The position numbers and the translations under genes were made by a program. A model generated the notes under the pieces. It was not told the DNA's origin. It made no database searches and saw only the letters and a list, made by a program, of their open reading frames with translations. Shown here in pieces: positions 27,370 to 35,263 of a DNA stretch of 64,000 nucleotides. Each line of letters begins with the position of its first letter. The stretch's first letter is position 1. The stretch is from contig NZ_CP108352.1 in NCBI RefSeq assembly GCF_036237275.1, positions 2,232,001 to 2,296,000 on the forward strand. The letters are read 5' to 3'. The DNA is from Streptomyces sp. NBC_01353. GTDB lineage: Bacteria > Actinomycetota > Actinomycetes > Streptomycetales > Streptomycetaceae.

Positions 27370-28045
27370 GATTGAAGGACGACTCGGACGAGTTCAGGTC
27401 CGGTGCCGGGGCCCTGTACGAGTCCACGCCCGGGGCGACTTACAAGATCATCGCCGCCGACCTGGGCGTCAACCGGGCCACCCTGCGTGAGTGAGTGCCG
27501 CGTGACCGGGAACGGCCGCGGGGTCGCCGCCGTTGCCCCGTCCGCGGCCGGGACGGCGGCCGGCCGGGCTCGCTCTCCGGCAGGAACGCGAGGGCGTCCC
27601 GGCAGAGCGAGGACCGGCTCCGGGCCGAGCGGATCCGCGAAGTCCACGGCGAGTCCCGGCGGCGCCTACGGCTCCCCACGGGTGACCGCCGAGCTCCGCG
27701 AGGGGGGCCTGCGGGTCAACGAGAAGCGGGTCGCCCGCGTTATGCGGACGTTCTCTATCACTGGCATCCGCCTGCGTAGACGCGTCCGCACCACCGTCGC
27801 GGACCCGGCAGCCTCACAGGTTCCGGACCTGTTCCAGCGGGACTTCACCGTCACCGATCCGGGGCGGAAATACATGGGCGACATCACGTATCTCCCGCTC
27901 GCGGGCTGGAGTTCCTCCATCTCGCGACCGTACTGGAGTGCCTCAGCCGCAGGGTCGTCGGCTGGTCCATCGTCGACCACATGCGCACCAGCCTGGTCGC
28001 CGACTCACCGCAGATGGCGGCCTCGACCCGTGGCGGGCTGCCGAT
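27370..28045 (+). mobile_element. IS3-family insertion sequence remnant
   Basis: An orfA-like piece reads ALYESTPGATYKIIAADLGV with NRATLRE (helix-turn-helix) and hits a stop at about 27494. An orfB-like integrase piece follows in fragments: AYGSPRVTAELREGGLRVN, KRVARVMRTFSITGIR, DFTVTDPGRKYMGDITYLPL. After a frameshift it continues FLHLATVLECLSRRVVGWS and IVDHMRTSLVADSPQMAAS. The rve core is truncated after that point, and no terminal inverted repeats were found. The transposase is therefore dead. Confidence 0.8.
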
Positions 28046-28160
28046 GCCGTCGACATCTGGTCGATCGCGGTGCCCAGGTAGCGGTCATGCGGACCGAAGT
28101 CCCCGGAATCCAAAACGTAGAGGTCCAGTTCCTCCACGTAGGGGGTCTCCTCGAGAGCGG

Positions 28161-28619
28161 TCATCGACGACGGCCTGCCGGAAGGGTGAGGATGGCGATG
28201 ACGATCTTCCCGTTCTCGGTTTCCTCGACCGACCAGGCACTGGCGAGGCTGTCCACGATGAACAGGCCGCGCCCGCTTGCAGCCACCGCCCCTTCGTCAA
28301 CAGATGAGTTCGAAGGTCGCACAGGGACGGCAGTGATGTCGTCCCCCCGGTCAACGACGCCCAACGCCGCACCGAACTCGTAGACCTCAACCCTTATGAG
28401 GACCGCACCGCTGCTGTGCTTGATGGCGTTGGCGATGAGCTCGCTGGCCACGAGCATGGCGTCGAAGAGCTGATCCTCCGCCTTGCCGTCCAGGACGTCC
28501 GCCAGGACGGTACGGGCGGCGCTCTGCGGAGCATCGAGTCCGTCGAGCACCACATCACGGTGGAGCAACAGGTCTCCGAGGCTCCGGTCATGCACCATTT
28601 CAGCAGTTGTCGTGGACAT
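28161..28619 (-). CDS. HATPase_c_2 ATP-binding regulatory protein (anti-sigma-factor-kinase-like)
   Basis: A 152-residue GHKL-fold protein of the type common in Streptomyces. The N-box-like DAMLVASELIANAIKHSS, the G1-like VVDRGDD and the G2-like ASGRGLFIVDSLAS are visible. ATG 28619 follows GGAG. Family members act as serine kinases of anti-anti-sigma proteins or as stand-alone ATP-binding regulators; no sigma or STAS partner is nearby. It lies between the IS3 remnant and the permease gene, which is on the same strand; transcription from its own promoter seems likely. Confidence 0.85.
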   Translation of the reverse strand: MSTTTAEMVHDRSLGDLLLHRDVVLDGLDAPQSAARTVLADVLDGKAEDQLFDAMLVASELIANAIKHSSGAVLIRVEVYEFGAALGVVDRGDDITAVPVRPSNSSVDEGAVAASGRGLFIVDSLASAWSVEETENGKIVIAILTLPAGRRR

Positions 28620-28658
28620 CCTCGTCTCCTCACATCGGGAGGGGAGCTACGCGGTGAC

Positions 28659-30017
28659 TCAGTCCGTGGCCGCGGCGTCGTCGTCGAAGGTCGTCTCCGG
28701 TGCGGGCCGGCGGAAGCCCCTGGTCAGGACGGCCAGGTAGACGACGCCGATCGCCAGCCAGACGCCGCCGATCTGGAGTGCGACGTCACCGAGCCTCGTG
28801 AGCAGGTAGAGGGAAACGCCGACGCCGATGGCCGGCATCACCAGGTACGAGAAGAGGTTGGGGGTGCGGCCGTGTCTGCGCTCTCGGACCAGATGGGCGA
28901 TCACGCAGACGTTCACCAGGGCGAAGCCGAGGAAGGCACCGAAGTTGATGAACGAGGTGGCTGTGGTCAGGTCGAGTTTCATGGCGATGACACCGGCGGC
29001 CGCGGTCAGCAGCAGGTTCAGGACGGGCATGCCGGTCTTCCCCGACAGCTTGCCGAAGACGGCCTTGGGCAGTGCGCCGTCGCGTCCCATGACGTACATG
29101 AGGCGGGCGGCGGACGCTTGCAGGGCGATACAGGAGGCGATGGATCCGGCGATGGTGACGAAGTTGATGATCTCGGCGTACGTCTCGCCGCCGACCTGGA
29201 CCTTCAGGTGATATGCGGCCGCGTCGACGTCGACGAACTTCGCGCCGGGGTGGACCAGCTGCATCACGAAGGACAGCACGATGAAGATCGCTCCGGCGGC
29301 GATGACGCAGCCGATGATGCCGCGGCCGATCGTCCTCGCCCCGCCCCTGGCCTCCTCGCCCAGCGTGGAGACGGCGTCGAAGCCGAGGAAGGAGTACGCG
29401 GCGATGGCGGCGGCCGCAGTGACCGCGCCGATCGAAGTTCCGGAGTTCCACAGGGCGTCCGTGGCGGGGGCGGAGGAGCCGTGCTTGCCGAGGAAGACGA
29501 CACACAGGGTGGCGAAGAGGACCAGCGACCCCAGAGCGATGAACATCAGGACCTTGTTGACGCGGTCCGCGAGCTTCATGCCGAAGACGTTGATGGCGGT
29601 GGTGATGCCCACCGAGACGATCAGCCAGACCCACTTGGGTATCTCAGGAAACTGGGCGTTGAAGTAGATCGCCGTGATCAGCCAGCCGACCATCGGGATG
29701 AAGAAGTAGTCGAGCAGCATCACCCAGCCGGACAGGAAACCGATGCGGCTGTCGAGCATCTTGCGGGCGTAGGTGTAGACCGACCCCGCGCCGGGGACAG
29801 CGCGCGCCATCTTCGCGTAACTCAGCCCGGTGAGCAGCATCGCGAGGGTGGCGAGGGCGAACGCGGTCGGGGCCACGCCGCCGCTGGTGGCGGCGACCAC
29901 GCCGAAGATTGTGACGACGATGCCAGGGGAGATGTAGGCCAGGCCGAACAGGACGACGGAGAAGAGGCTCAGGTCGCCCTTCAGTCTCACGGTCTTCCCA
30001 GTTGTCGCGCTGTTCAT
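28659..30017 (-). CDS. APC-superfamily amino acid/amine permease
   Basis: A 452-residue membrane protein with about 12 hydrophobic helices. It begins LKGDLSLFSVVLFGLAYISP and contains the APC marks SYAKMARAVPGAGSVYTYAR and YSFLGFDAVSTLGEEARGG. ATG 30017 follows AGGAG with 8 bases between and overlaps the amidase stop (ATGA). The gene is thus co-translated with the nitrilase-type enzyme, and the pair probably imports and hydrolyses one amide or amine compound. The C-terminus is acidic (ETTFDDDAAATD). Confidence 0.92.
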   Translation of the reverse strand: MNSATTGKTVRLKGDLSLFSVVLFGLAYISPGIVVTIFGVVAATSGGVAPTAFALATLAMLLTGLSYAKMARAVPGAGSVYTYARKMLDSRIGFLSGWVMLLDYFFIPMVGWLITAIYFNAQFPEIPKWVWLIVSVGITTAINVFGMKLADRVNKVLMFIALGSLVLFATLCVVFLGKHGSSAPATDALWNSGTSIGAVTAAAAIAAYSFLGFDAVSTLGEEARGGARTIGRGIIGCVIAAGAIFIVLSFVMQLVHPGAKFVDVDAAAYHLKVQVGGETYAEIINFVTIAGSIASCIALQASAARLMYVMGRDGALPKAVFGKLSGKTGMPVLNLLLTAAAGVIAMKLDLTTATSFINFGAFLGFALVNVCVIAHLVRERRHGRTPNLFSYLVMPAIGVGVSLYLLTRLGDVALQIGGVWLAIGVVYLAVLTRGFRRPAPETTFDDDAAATD

Positions 30018-30892
30018 CGTCGTGGCTCCTCGGTGGTGCGGGCGGCGTTCCAGGTGGCGGGGTCGATGCGGCCCCCGTACAGCGGGAGCTCGAGGGCGGG
30101 GTCGCCGGGGAGGAATTGGTCCCAGATCCGGTTGAGACCGGCGGTGCCGTAGCGGCGGACGTTGCTGACCTCGTCGAGGTCGATCACGTCGGTGAGGGTG
30201 CAGTCGCCGGCATCGACGGTTTCGGCGCGTACCGTGCCCTGTGGATCGATGACGAGGCTGCGGCCGATCCCGGATGGGGCAGCGGAATTGACGCTCGCGA
30301 CAAAGACCTGATTGGTGATGGCGTTGGCGCGGCTGAGGACGACTTCCTGCGCGCGGTCGCTCGTCGACGTGCGGACCACGTTGACGATCAGCTCTGCGCC
30401 CATCCAGGCGAGATGGCGGGAGATCTCCGGGAACCAGGTGTCGTAGCAGATGGACAGTCCGATGCGGCCGACCCCAGCGAGGTCGACGACCTCGAACCGG
30501 TTGCCGGGTGTGGTCGTCTCGTACGGGCGCCACGGACAGATCTTGCGGTACGCGGCGAGGCGCTCACCCCGTGGTGAATAGACCGGTGTCGTGTTGTGGA
30601 CGCGGTCGCCGGTGCCTCGCTCGTAGACGCTGCCAGGTACCAGCCAGATGCCTAGATCCCCCGCGAGCTCGGCGAAAGCCGCATCACGTTTGCCGTCGAG
30701 CGGCTCGGCCCCCTCCTCCGGGGAGGCCGGGACGCCGGGGGCGGTCTCGCCGAGGTGAAGTTCGGGGTAGACGACGAGGGCGCCGGGTGCGCGCAGTTTC
30801 ACGCGCCGCTCCACGTCGGCGGCAAAGCCTGCGAGGTCGTCGGCCGGGCGGCCGGGCGCCTGGGCGAGGATCAGGGGCAGGGGGCGGGCCAT
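30014..30892 (-). CDS. Second nitrilase-superfamily carbon-nitrogen hydrolase
   Basis: About 292 residues. The Glu-Lys-Cys triad is present: VVYPELHL, YRKICPW and SICYDTWFPE. I prefer ATG 30892 (MARPLPLILAQAPG), which aligns with the start of the paralogue at 15.5-16.4 kb (MSRILGVALAQ). A GTG at 30919 would add 9 residues, and neither start has a strong ribosome site. It is coupled to the APC permease gene. The LysR-type operator at 31005-31048 lies about 110 bases upstream. Confidence 0.9.
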   Translation of the reverse strand: MARPLPLILAQAPGRPADDLAGFAADVERRVKLRAPGALVVYPELHLGETAPGVPASPEEGAEPLDGKRDAAFAELAGDLGIWLVPGSVYERGTGDRVHNTTPVYSPRGERLAAYRKICPWRPYETTTPGNRFEVVDLAGVGRIGLSICYDTWFPEISRHLAWMGAELIVNVVRTSTSDRAQEVVLSRANAITNQVFVASVNSAAPSGIGRSLVIDPQGTVRAETVDAGDCTLTDVIDLDEVSNVRRYGTAGLNRIWDQFLPGDPALELPLYGGRIDPATWNAARTTEEPRR

Positions 30893-31004
30893 GGGGGAAC
30901 ACCAGCCAATCGAAGGCACGATTTTACGAGGAGAAGTCGACGGAGATTCGGGCGTCGGTAACCAAAAATTCCTGTGAAATAAGAATGCAACCAGTCAGCC
31001 ATAG

Positions 31005-31048
31005 CCTCAAATACTTGGAAGGGCTGATTACCATGCCTTTGAGGCATG
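31005..31048. promoter_or_regulatory. LysR-type operator, second copy
   Basis: CCTCAAATACTTG (31005-31017) and the perfect dyad CATGCCTTTGAGGCATG (31032-31048) repeat the arrangement at 21874-21917 with identical 27-base spacing. Only the two central bases of the dyad differ. It sits between the nitrilase/permease genes and the broken LysR gene. Confidence 0.75.
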
Positions 31049-31088
31049 AAGGCGTCATACCTCCTCTGCCTCCCGAGGGACCACCGCC

Positions 31089-31463
31089 ATGGAAATCCGA
31101 GTGCTGCGCTACTTCCTGACCATCGCGGAGACCGGTTCCGTCACCAGGGCGGCTGAGGTGGTCCGCGTCGCCCAGCCCTCGCTGTCGCGTCGACTGCCCG
31201 CAGCCTGGAAAGGGCCTGGGGGATGACGCTCTTCGACCGCGGCGGCAAGCAGATGCTCCTTGACTGCGGCAGGCCAGCGCTGCCTTCCCCTGGCCACGAC
31301 CCGGTCGCCCGCGCGAATGCCGCCGAGGGCGCAGTCGGTGCGCTGGCTGCCGGTCGTCCCATGCGGATCACCGTGGCGGCGCCGCCCGCCACCATCACCG
31401 ACGTGATCGCGCCGTTCCTGGCCATCCGGGGCCGGGTGCACGTGTCTCATCGTACCGGCAGGT
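31089..31463 (+). pseudogene. Truncated, frameshifted LysR-family regulator
   Basis: Starts MEIRVLRYFLTIAETGSVTR and continues to AQPSLSRRL, a close paralogue of the LysR protein at 21.9 kb. At about 31198 the frame is lost; SLERAWGMTLFDRGGKQ follows in another frame, then a degraded hinge and PMRITVAAPPATITDVIAPF. Homology ends at about 31440, so the whole effector-binding domain is absent. The protein cannot be made as a working regulator, although its operator is intact. Confidence 0.85.
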
Positions 31464-31544
31464 AACGGCTAGATTGCGGGGTGTAATCGGTAACGATCTC
31501 GGTGCACACCTTGCGTCACGGCTCGTAACCTCTAGCCTCCGTGC

Positions 31545-32501
31545 ATGGCATTTCTCTCAAGTCGCCGCAGACGGGCACGTCTCGCCCTGGAGCTCGACGA
31601 CGCTACCCTCAGCCGACTGCTGAAGTCCCTCCAGGCGACGACAAGTACGGGCGCGATCGCGACAACGGACCTGTACATGGCCCAGATATCCCGTTTCCTG
31701 GACCAGAGCCGGGCCGACTGGGATCGCCGCACCCATCAGCTCTCCGTGCTGGCGTACCACCTGTCCGAGTCGCACGGGCCCCGCGCCTGGGCCACTCGTG
31801 AGCCGCGCAACGCGAGCGCGCTCGTCCTCTCCGCATGGGCGCAGCTCGAACGCGGACGCTCCCGGGGGCGTCTGGAGGACGCCGCCGGCATCGCCGACAG
31901 CTGTCGGCGCGCCGCCGAACTGGCGCCGGAGGACCCCACTCCCTGGGTGGTCCTGTTGGGTCTGTCACGGTTGGAGCGCCGCAATCAGCCGGAGGTGTTC
32001 GGCCTGTGGAACGAGGTACTGACCCGCGACCGCTGGAACCGCGAGGCGTATCTGAACATGCTGCGCTATCTGGGGCCGGAGGAGATGGGATCGCGCGCCC
32101 AGGTTCTGGACTTCGTCGACGCGGTCCGCGCCCACATACCCGCGAACGCGCCCTGCGCGGCCACCGAGCTCACCGCCCAGGTTCTGCAGTACCACTCCGT
32201 CCTCACCCGGGGCGGAGTCGAGGCGCTTATGGCACGCAACCACTGGTCCCACGCATCGGCCGCCCAGGCCCTCGACCGTGCGGCACACGCCTGGGCCCAG
32301 CCCGGGTTCTTCCACCACGCGGCGGCCCTCGCCGACCTGAACGTGCTGGCCTACGCGCTGATGGCCGCCGAGCGGCGGGGCGAGGCCCGTCCGGTCTTCG
32401 AGGCGATCAACGGTACGGTCGCGGCCTGGCCCTGGAGCGTCGGAGGCGACCCGGTGTCCGAGTTCGAGAAGGCGCGGAGCAGGAGCGGGACCGGCGCGTG
32501 A
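31545..32501 (+). CDS. Hypothetical helical-repeat protein, 318 aa
   Basis: A soluble, Ala- and Leu-rich all-helical protein without a signal peptide. Segments such as ASALVLSAWAQLERG, DSCRRAAELAPEDPTPWVVL and NREAYLNMLRYLGPEE have the look of degenerate TPR repeats (about residues 80-210). The C-terminal part continues with ALADLNVLAYALMAAERRGE. The family is not recognised, but an intact frame with normal Streptomyces codon bias supports a real gene. It stands alone, 80 bases downstream of the LysR remnant, and is followed by a hairpin at 32564. Confidence 0.75.
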   Translation: MAFLSSRRRRARLALELDDATLSRLLKSLQATTSTGAIATTDLYMAQISRFLDQSRADWDRRTHQLSVLAYHLSESHGPRAWATREPRNASALVLSAWAQLERGRSRGRLEDAAGIADSCRRAAELAPEDPTPWVVLLGLSRLERRNQPEVFGLWNEVLTRDRWNREAYLNMLRYLGPEEMGSRAQVLDFVDAVRAHIPANAPCAATELTAQVLQYHSVLTRGGVEALMARNHWSHASAAQALDRAAHAWAQPGFFHHAAALADLNVLAYALMAAERRGEARPVFEAINGTVAAWPWSVGGDPVSEFEKARSRSGTGA

Positions 32502-32563
32502 GCTGCGGGGACCCCCGCCCTCTGCAAGGCGGGCGGACAGCTCTTGACGGCAGAGAAACGTGA

Positions 32564-32593
32564 GAGGGGGCCCGGCATCTGCCGAGCCCCCTC
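32564..32593. terminator. Intrinsic terminator hairpin
   Basis: GAGGGGGC (32564-32571) pairs with GCCCCCTC (32586-32593) and an inner CGGCA/TGCCG extends the stem. It ends the 318-aa gene, or originally the cold-shock gene remnant that lies on the other side. Confidence 0.7.
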
Positions 32594-32615
32594 CTACGAG
32601 TCGCCACGGGGGACG

Positions 32616-32690
32616 TCAACCGCGGATGATGTTCCCGGCCTTGGGGGTCCTTCTGGCCATGGGTGACGTCGAACGTGACGTCACGGTGCC
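32616..32690 (-). pseudogene. C-terminal remnant of a cold-shock protein gene
   Basis: Read on the minus strand it gives VTFDVTHGQKDP and, one frame over, KAGNIIRG with a stop at 32616. Streptomyces Csp proteins end VTFDVT.GQKGPQAENI, so this is the tail of such a gene with a one-base frameshift. The nucleic-acid-binding first strands are absent. Confidence 0.6.
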
Positions 32691-32908
32691 GCTGGCCGTC
32701 CTGCGTCCTTCGATCTCGCCGGGAGTGCCGACAGAAGTTGAGTAGCGGGATCTTCCATTGCTGGGAGACACCCGGCGCCGTTCTCCCCTGCATCGGCCGC
32801 TACCGCGGCCTTGCCATGCTGTGGCACGACCAGACCAGGTCGGCCACTGCAACGAGGGCATCCGCATCTCCGAGCCCGCGTACCAGCGTCTCGACGCCTG
32901 CCGCACTG

Positions 32909-33042
32909 CTCGGCAGCCAGTGCCACAGCCACTTCAAGGTGCCCACCGCGATCCAGCTGAGGGCTCCGCCGAGTATTCGCCAATCACGCATGCCGACCCA
33001 TCAGAAACCGCGCCGTCCGTGCGTCAAACGTGCGTCACGTGC
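32909..33042. repeat. Partial left arm of the att-like repeat
   Basis: About 134 bases match 56965-57099: CTCGGCAGCCAG, CAGCCACTT, AGGTGCCC, GAGGGCTCC, GACCCATCAG and the two heptamers in GTGCGTCAAACGTGCGTCA. Homology ends at 33042, before the inverted TAACGCA heptamers and the core. A short membrane-protein-like frame (minus strand, 32800-32991, starting MRDWRILGGALSWIAVG) overlaps it; its counterpart at 57 kb is interrupted by a stop, so I do not call it a gene. Confidence 0.7.
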
Positions 33043-33098
33043 CCACAGCAACTCACGCTGGACGACCTCAGGGAAGCAACCTCAATGAGACATCACAA

Positions 33099-33527
33099 CT
33101 AGCGAGGGTCAGGAAAGCCATCGAGGCCCAGTGGGCAGGGGATGAGCGGCATACCGTCGTCGGGTGAGTCGGTCAGGAACATTCTGCAGTGCTCACCCCT
33201 GGCGGGGCGCAGCACGACGGTCGCCTCCGGCACGAGGCCGCTGCGGAGTGACTCGAGGACGGTGGGCCCGTCGTCGGCTGTGACTTCCGTATGGAAGATG
33301 CAGACGGAGCCGAGGTTGAGAAGGTGCCCTGCGATCGTGATCCCGTACTCGGAGCTTGTGACGCGTAGCGACTGTGGTCGGCCGCTGAGCAGCTCCCTTG
33401 TGTTCGCCTCGTCGATCCAGGTAAGTGTGATCGTCAGCTGAGGAATCGGCGCCGGCCTCGCGGGTCGCGCACCACCAGCAGGCGGGTCGTCGGCCGGATT
33501 CGCCAAGGCCGAGCCTGGGTCCTTCAT
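33099..33527 (-). CDS. Hypothetical soluble protein, 142 aa
   Basis: ATG 33527 overlaps the stop of the upstream membrane-protein gene as ATGA, so the two are coupled. After a Pro/Ala-rich N-terminus (residues 1-30) there is a compact alpha/beta domain (TITLTWIDEANTRELLSG through GDPVVLRPARGEHCRM-like strands), ending PLIPCPLGLDGFPDPR. No family was recognised and no catalytic motif is evident. It lies just inside the accessory zone between two att-like repeats. Confidence 0.55.
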   Translation of the reverse strand: MKDPGSALANPADDPPAGGARPARPAPIPQLTITLTWIDEANTRELLSGRPQSLRVTSSEYGITIAGHLLNLGSVCIFHTEVTADDGPTVLESLRSGLVPEATVVLRPARGEHCRMFLTDSPDDGMPLIPCPLGLDGFPDPR

Positions 33528-33805
33528 TCCCTGCAGTTGAGGGCGCGCGTCAGCTGCCGGTTCGCCGCGCGCGCCGCTTCGAGCTCGGCTTCCCTTTCTG
33601 CAACCCGCACCTTGTGCTCGGTGGACAGCGACACCGTCATCAGCCAGCTCATGGTGGGCTTGTGCCACTGGACCTTGTCCGTGGCGAGGCCGCGGAACGC
33701 AACCGCCGCGCAGACGAGCAAGCCCAGGAGGCAGCACAGCAGTAATGGGAAAGCGCCGTGCACAAAGCCCACGCCGCATACACCCACGCCTATCGCGTAA
33801 AGCAC
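33524..33805 (-). CDS. Small two-helix membrane protein with coiled-coil tail, 93 aa
   Basis: GTG 33805 opens a frame with two hydrophobic segments (LYAIGVGVCGVGFVHGAF and PLLLCCLLGLLVCAAVAF, about residues 2-40). A charged helix follows (KVRVAEREAELEAARAANRQ) that should form a coiled coil. The stop overlaps the next ATG. Family unknown. Translational coupling and topology suggest that it anchors or partners the 142-aa protein downstream. Its first 50 bases lie opposite a plus-strand remnant, so the exact start is uncertain. Confidence 0.55.
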   Translation of the reverse strand: MLYAIGVGVCGVGFVHGAFPLLLCCLLGLLVCAAVAFRGLATDKVQWHKPTMSWLMTVSLSTEHKVRVAEREAELEAARAANRQLTRALNCRE

Positions 33806-34177
33806 CTCGAAGAACCGTCAGACGCCTGGCACCAGGCCAAGCGTCTGACCAGCCGTGCGCGAGCACGCAACCTCACTGCCACCCGGACAGAAAAGAACCG
33901 AGATCGAGACGTGGCTCGCGTTCGCAGACGCCCACCTTCAACAGCTCACCGAGTCCACCTGGACACCGAAACTACCCACACCGCCACAGCCCAGCAGCGC
34001 AGATCTAGAGCCATTCCTCGACCACCGAAGCCCCCACGGACCTCACCCCTACTGAGCCCCAAACCAGGCCATAACCGACATGACTTCACCAAGAGAAGAC
34101 AAAGAAGGAGCAGCACTGACAGGCGGCACCCCATGCACCGCCACCTGCAAGAACACGCACCTGACACCCCATCAGAA
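33806..34177 (+). other. Remnant coding pieces before the internal att-like site
   Basis: Plus-strand peptide pieces in successive frames (AYTHAYRVKHLEEPSDAWHQ, beginning near 33770, then GQKRTEIETWLAFADAHLQQ) look like the C-terminus of a broken helical protein. No start and no recognised family. The rest shows no gene. Confidence 0.35.
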
Positions 34178-34296
34178 CGAGCGTCATTCCAGCGTCAGGA
34201 TATCGCCCGTAACGCACACAATGCCCATAATGCACACTCGACAAAACCGCAGGTCAGCGGCGCGTGCGACGCAAATCGGGCTCAAGATCAATGTGC
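34178..34296. repeat. Internal att-like repeat (left arm, core, right arm)
   Basis: Its left part GCGTCAGGATATCGCCCGTA and CCCATAATGCACACTCG match 57109-57156. The core AAAACCGCAGGTCAGC (34243-34258) matches the left and right copies. Its right part CTCAAGATCAATGTGC (34281-34296) matches 13741-13756. It is the only copy with both arms, as expected for a junction between two tandem elements or for a restored element att site. Confidence 0.65.
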
Positions 34297-34392
34297 CTTG
34301 TGGGCGCTATGGACGCTACGTGCCACCTTTCGACGCACACATATGGCCCTGAGGGCTGCGAAGCCGACTTGCCGCAAGGGTCTCGCCGTATA

Positions 34393-34405
34393 GCATTCGA
34401 AATGC
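34393..34405. promoter_or_regulatory. Dyad upstream of vapB, likely antitoxin operator
   Basis: GCATTCGAAATGC is a near-palindrome 12 bases before the VapB start. A similar dyad (GGCATTCAAAATGCC) survives at 13845-13859 without the toxin-antitoxin genes. VapB-type antitoxins usually repress their own operon from such sites; the link here is inferred. Confidence 0.45.
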
Positions 34406-34417
34406 CATACTCGTCTC

Positions 34418-34699
34418 ATGGCTGAAGAAGGCACCGACTTCCCGCCCGGCGACGGCCCCAGCAGCGGCATCTCCGTCTCCCTGACCGCCGGCACCCTGCA
34501 AGCGATCCGCGAGAGGGTCGGCAAGCGGGGAGTGTCCGCGTACCTGGAGAAGGCCGCGCAACGGCAGATCGAGCGCGACAACCTGGATGAACTGATCGCC
34601 GACTTCGACAGGACCAACGGCCCCGCCGACCCGGAAGCCGTGGCTGCCAAACGAGCCAAGCTCACGGGCAGCTCCTCCGAGGCCGAGGCGGCCGCGTGA
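34418..34699 (+). CDS. VapB-like antitoxin
   Basis: A 93-residue acidic protein with an N-terminal ribbon-helix-helix-like segment (GISVSLTAGTLQAIRERVGK, about residues 23-42) and a helical tail (QIERDNLDELIADFD) for toxin binding. The gene ends with TGA overlapping the GTG of the toxin gene, as is standard for VapBC pairs. It would bind and neutralise the toxin and repress the operon. Confidence 0.8.
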   Translation: MAEEGTDFPPGDGPSSGISVSLTAGTLQAIRERVGKRGVSAYLEKAAQRQIERDNLDELIADFDRTNGPADPEAVAAKRAKLTGSSSEAEAAA

Positions 34700-35094
34700 G
34701 CGGCGCGCTCATCTTGGACAGCGAGGGCCTGGCCAAGGCCGTGCACCGCGACCGCGAGGTCCACGAATGGCTCACCGCCGCCCGCGATGCCGACCTTCCG
34801 GTGATCACCTCTGCCGCAGTGCTCGTCGAGGTGATCCACCCCAGGATCAACGAGGCAGCGCTGAAGTGGACGCTGTCCCGGTTGCGGGTCGAGCCGGTTA
34901 CCCAGGCCCTCGCCCAGTCCGCCGCCACTCTGCTGCGCTCGGCCGGGCTGCACGGCCACAAGTACGCCATCGACGCCATGCTCTGCGCCACAGCCCTCAC
35001 CCAGCCCGGCCGCATCACAATCCTGGCCTCCGACGTCGAGGACATCACCATGCTCACCGCCGACCACCCCCGCGTCGCCGCCGAGAAGATCTGA
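34696..35094 (+). CDS. VapC-like PIN-domain ribonuclease toxin
   Basis: A 132-residue PIN protein. The conserved acidic residues are visible as Asp in LILDSEG, Glu in VLVEVIHP, Asp in KYAIDAMLCA and Asp in ILASDVEDI. PIN toxins of this kind cut tRNA or rRNA when freed from antitoxin. GTG 34696 overlaps the antitoxin stop. The pair lies right beside the internal att-like site, where it could stabilise the element in the chromosome. A decayed relative is at 25.5 kb. Confidence 0.85.
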   Translation: MSGALILDSEGLAKAVHRDREVHEWLTAARDADLPVITSAAVLVEVIHPRINEAALKWTLSRLRVEPVTQALAQSAATLLRSAGLHGHKYAIDAMLCATALTQPGRITILASDVEDITMLTADHPRVAAEKI

Positions 35095-35263
35095 TTCGTG
35101 CCGTTACGCCGTGCTCGCGGTGGCTCTCCTCTGCGACGGACACGCCTGTGGGCGGCTTTGGAGTGCCAGGCATTCCCTGAGCTCTCGCGGCCCAACATGT
35201 GACGAGCCAGGGCTTCGAGCACGGGCGCACTGAACACGTCGGCCGTGGTTCGCGCTGCGTGTG

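Noticed and set aside
32800-32991. 63-aa membrane-like frame on the minus strand
   Set aside because: It overlaps the duplicated att arm, and the matching frame at 57 kb has a stop, so coding function is not supported.
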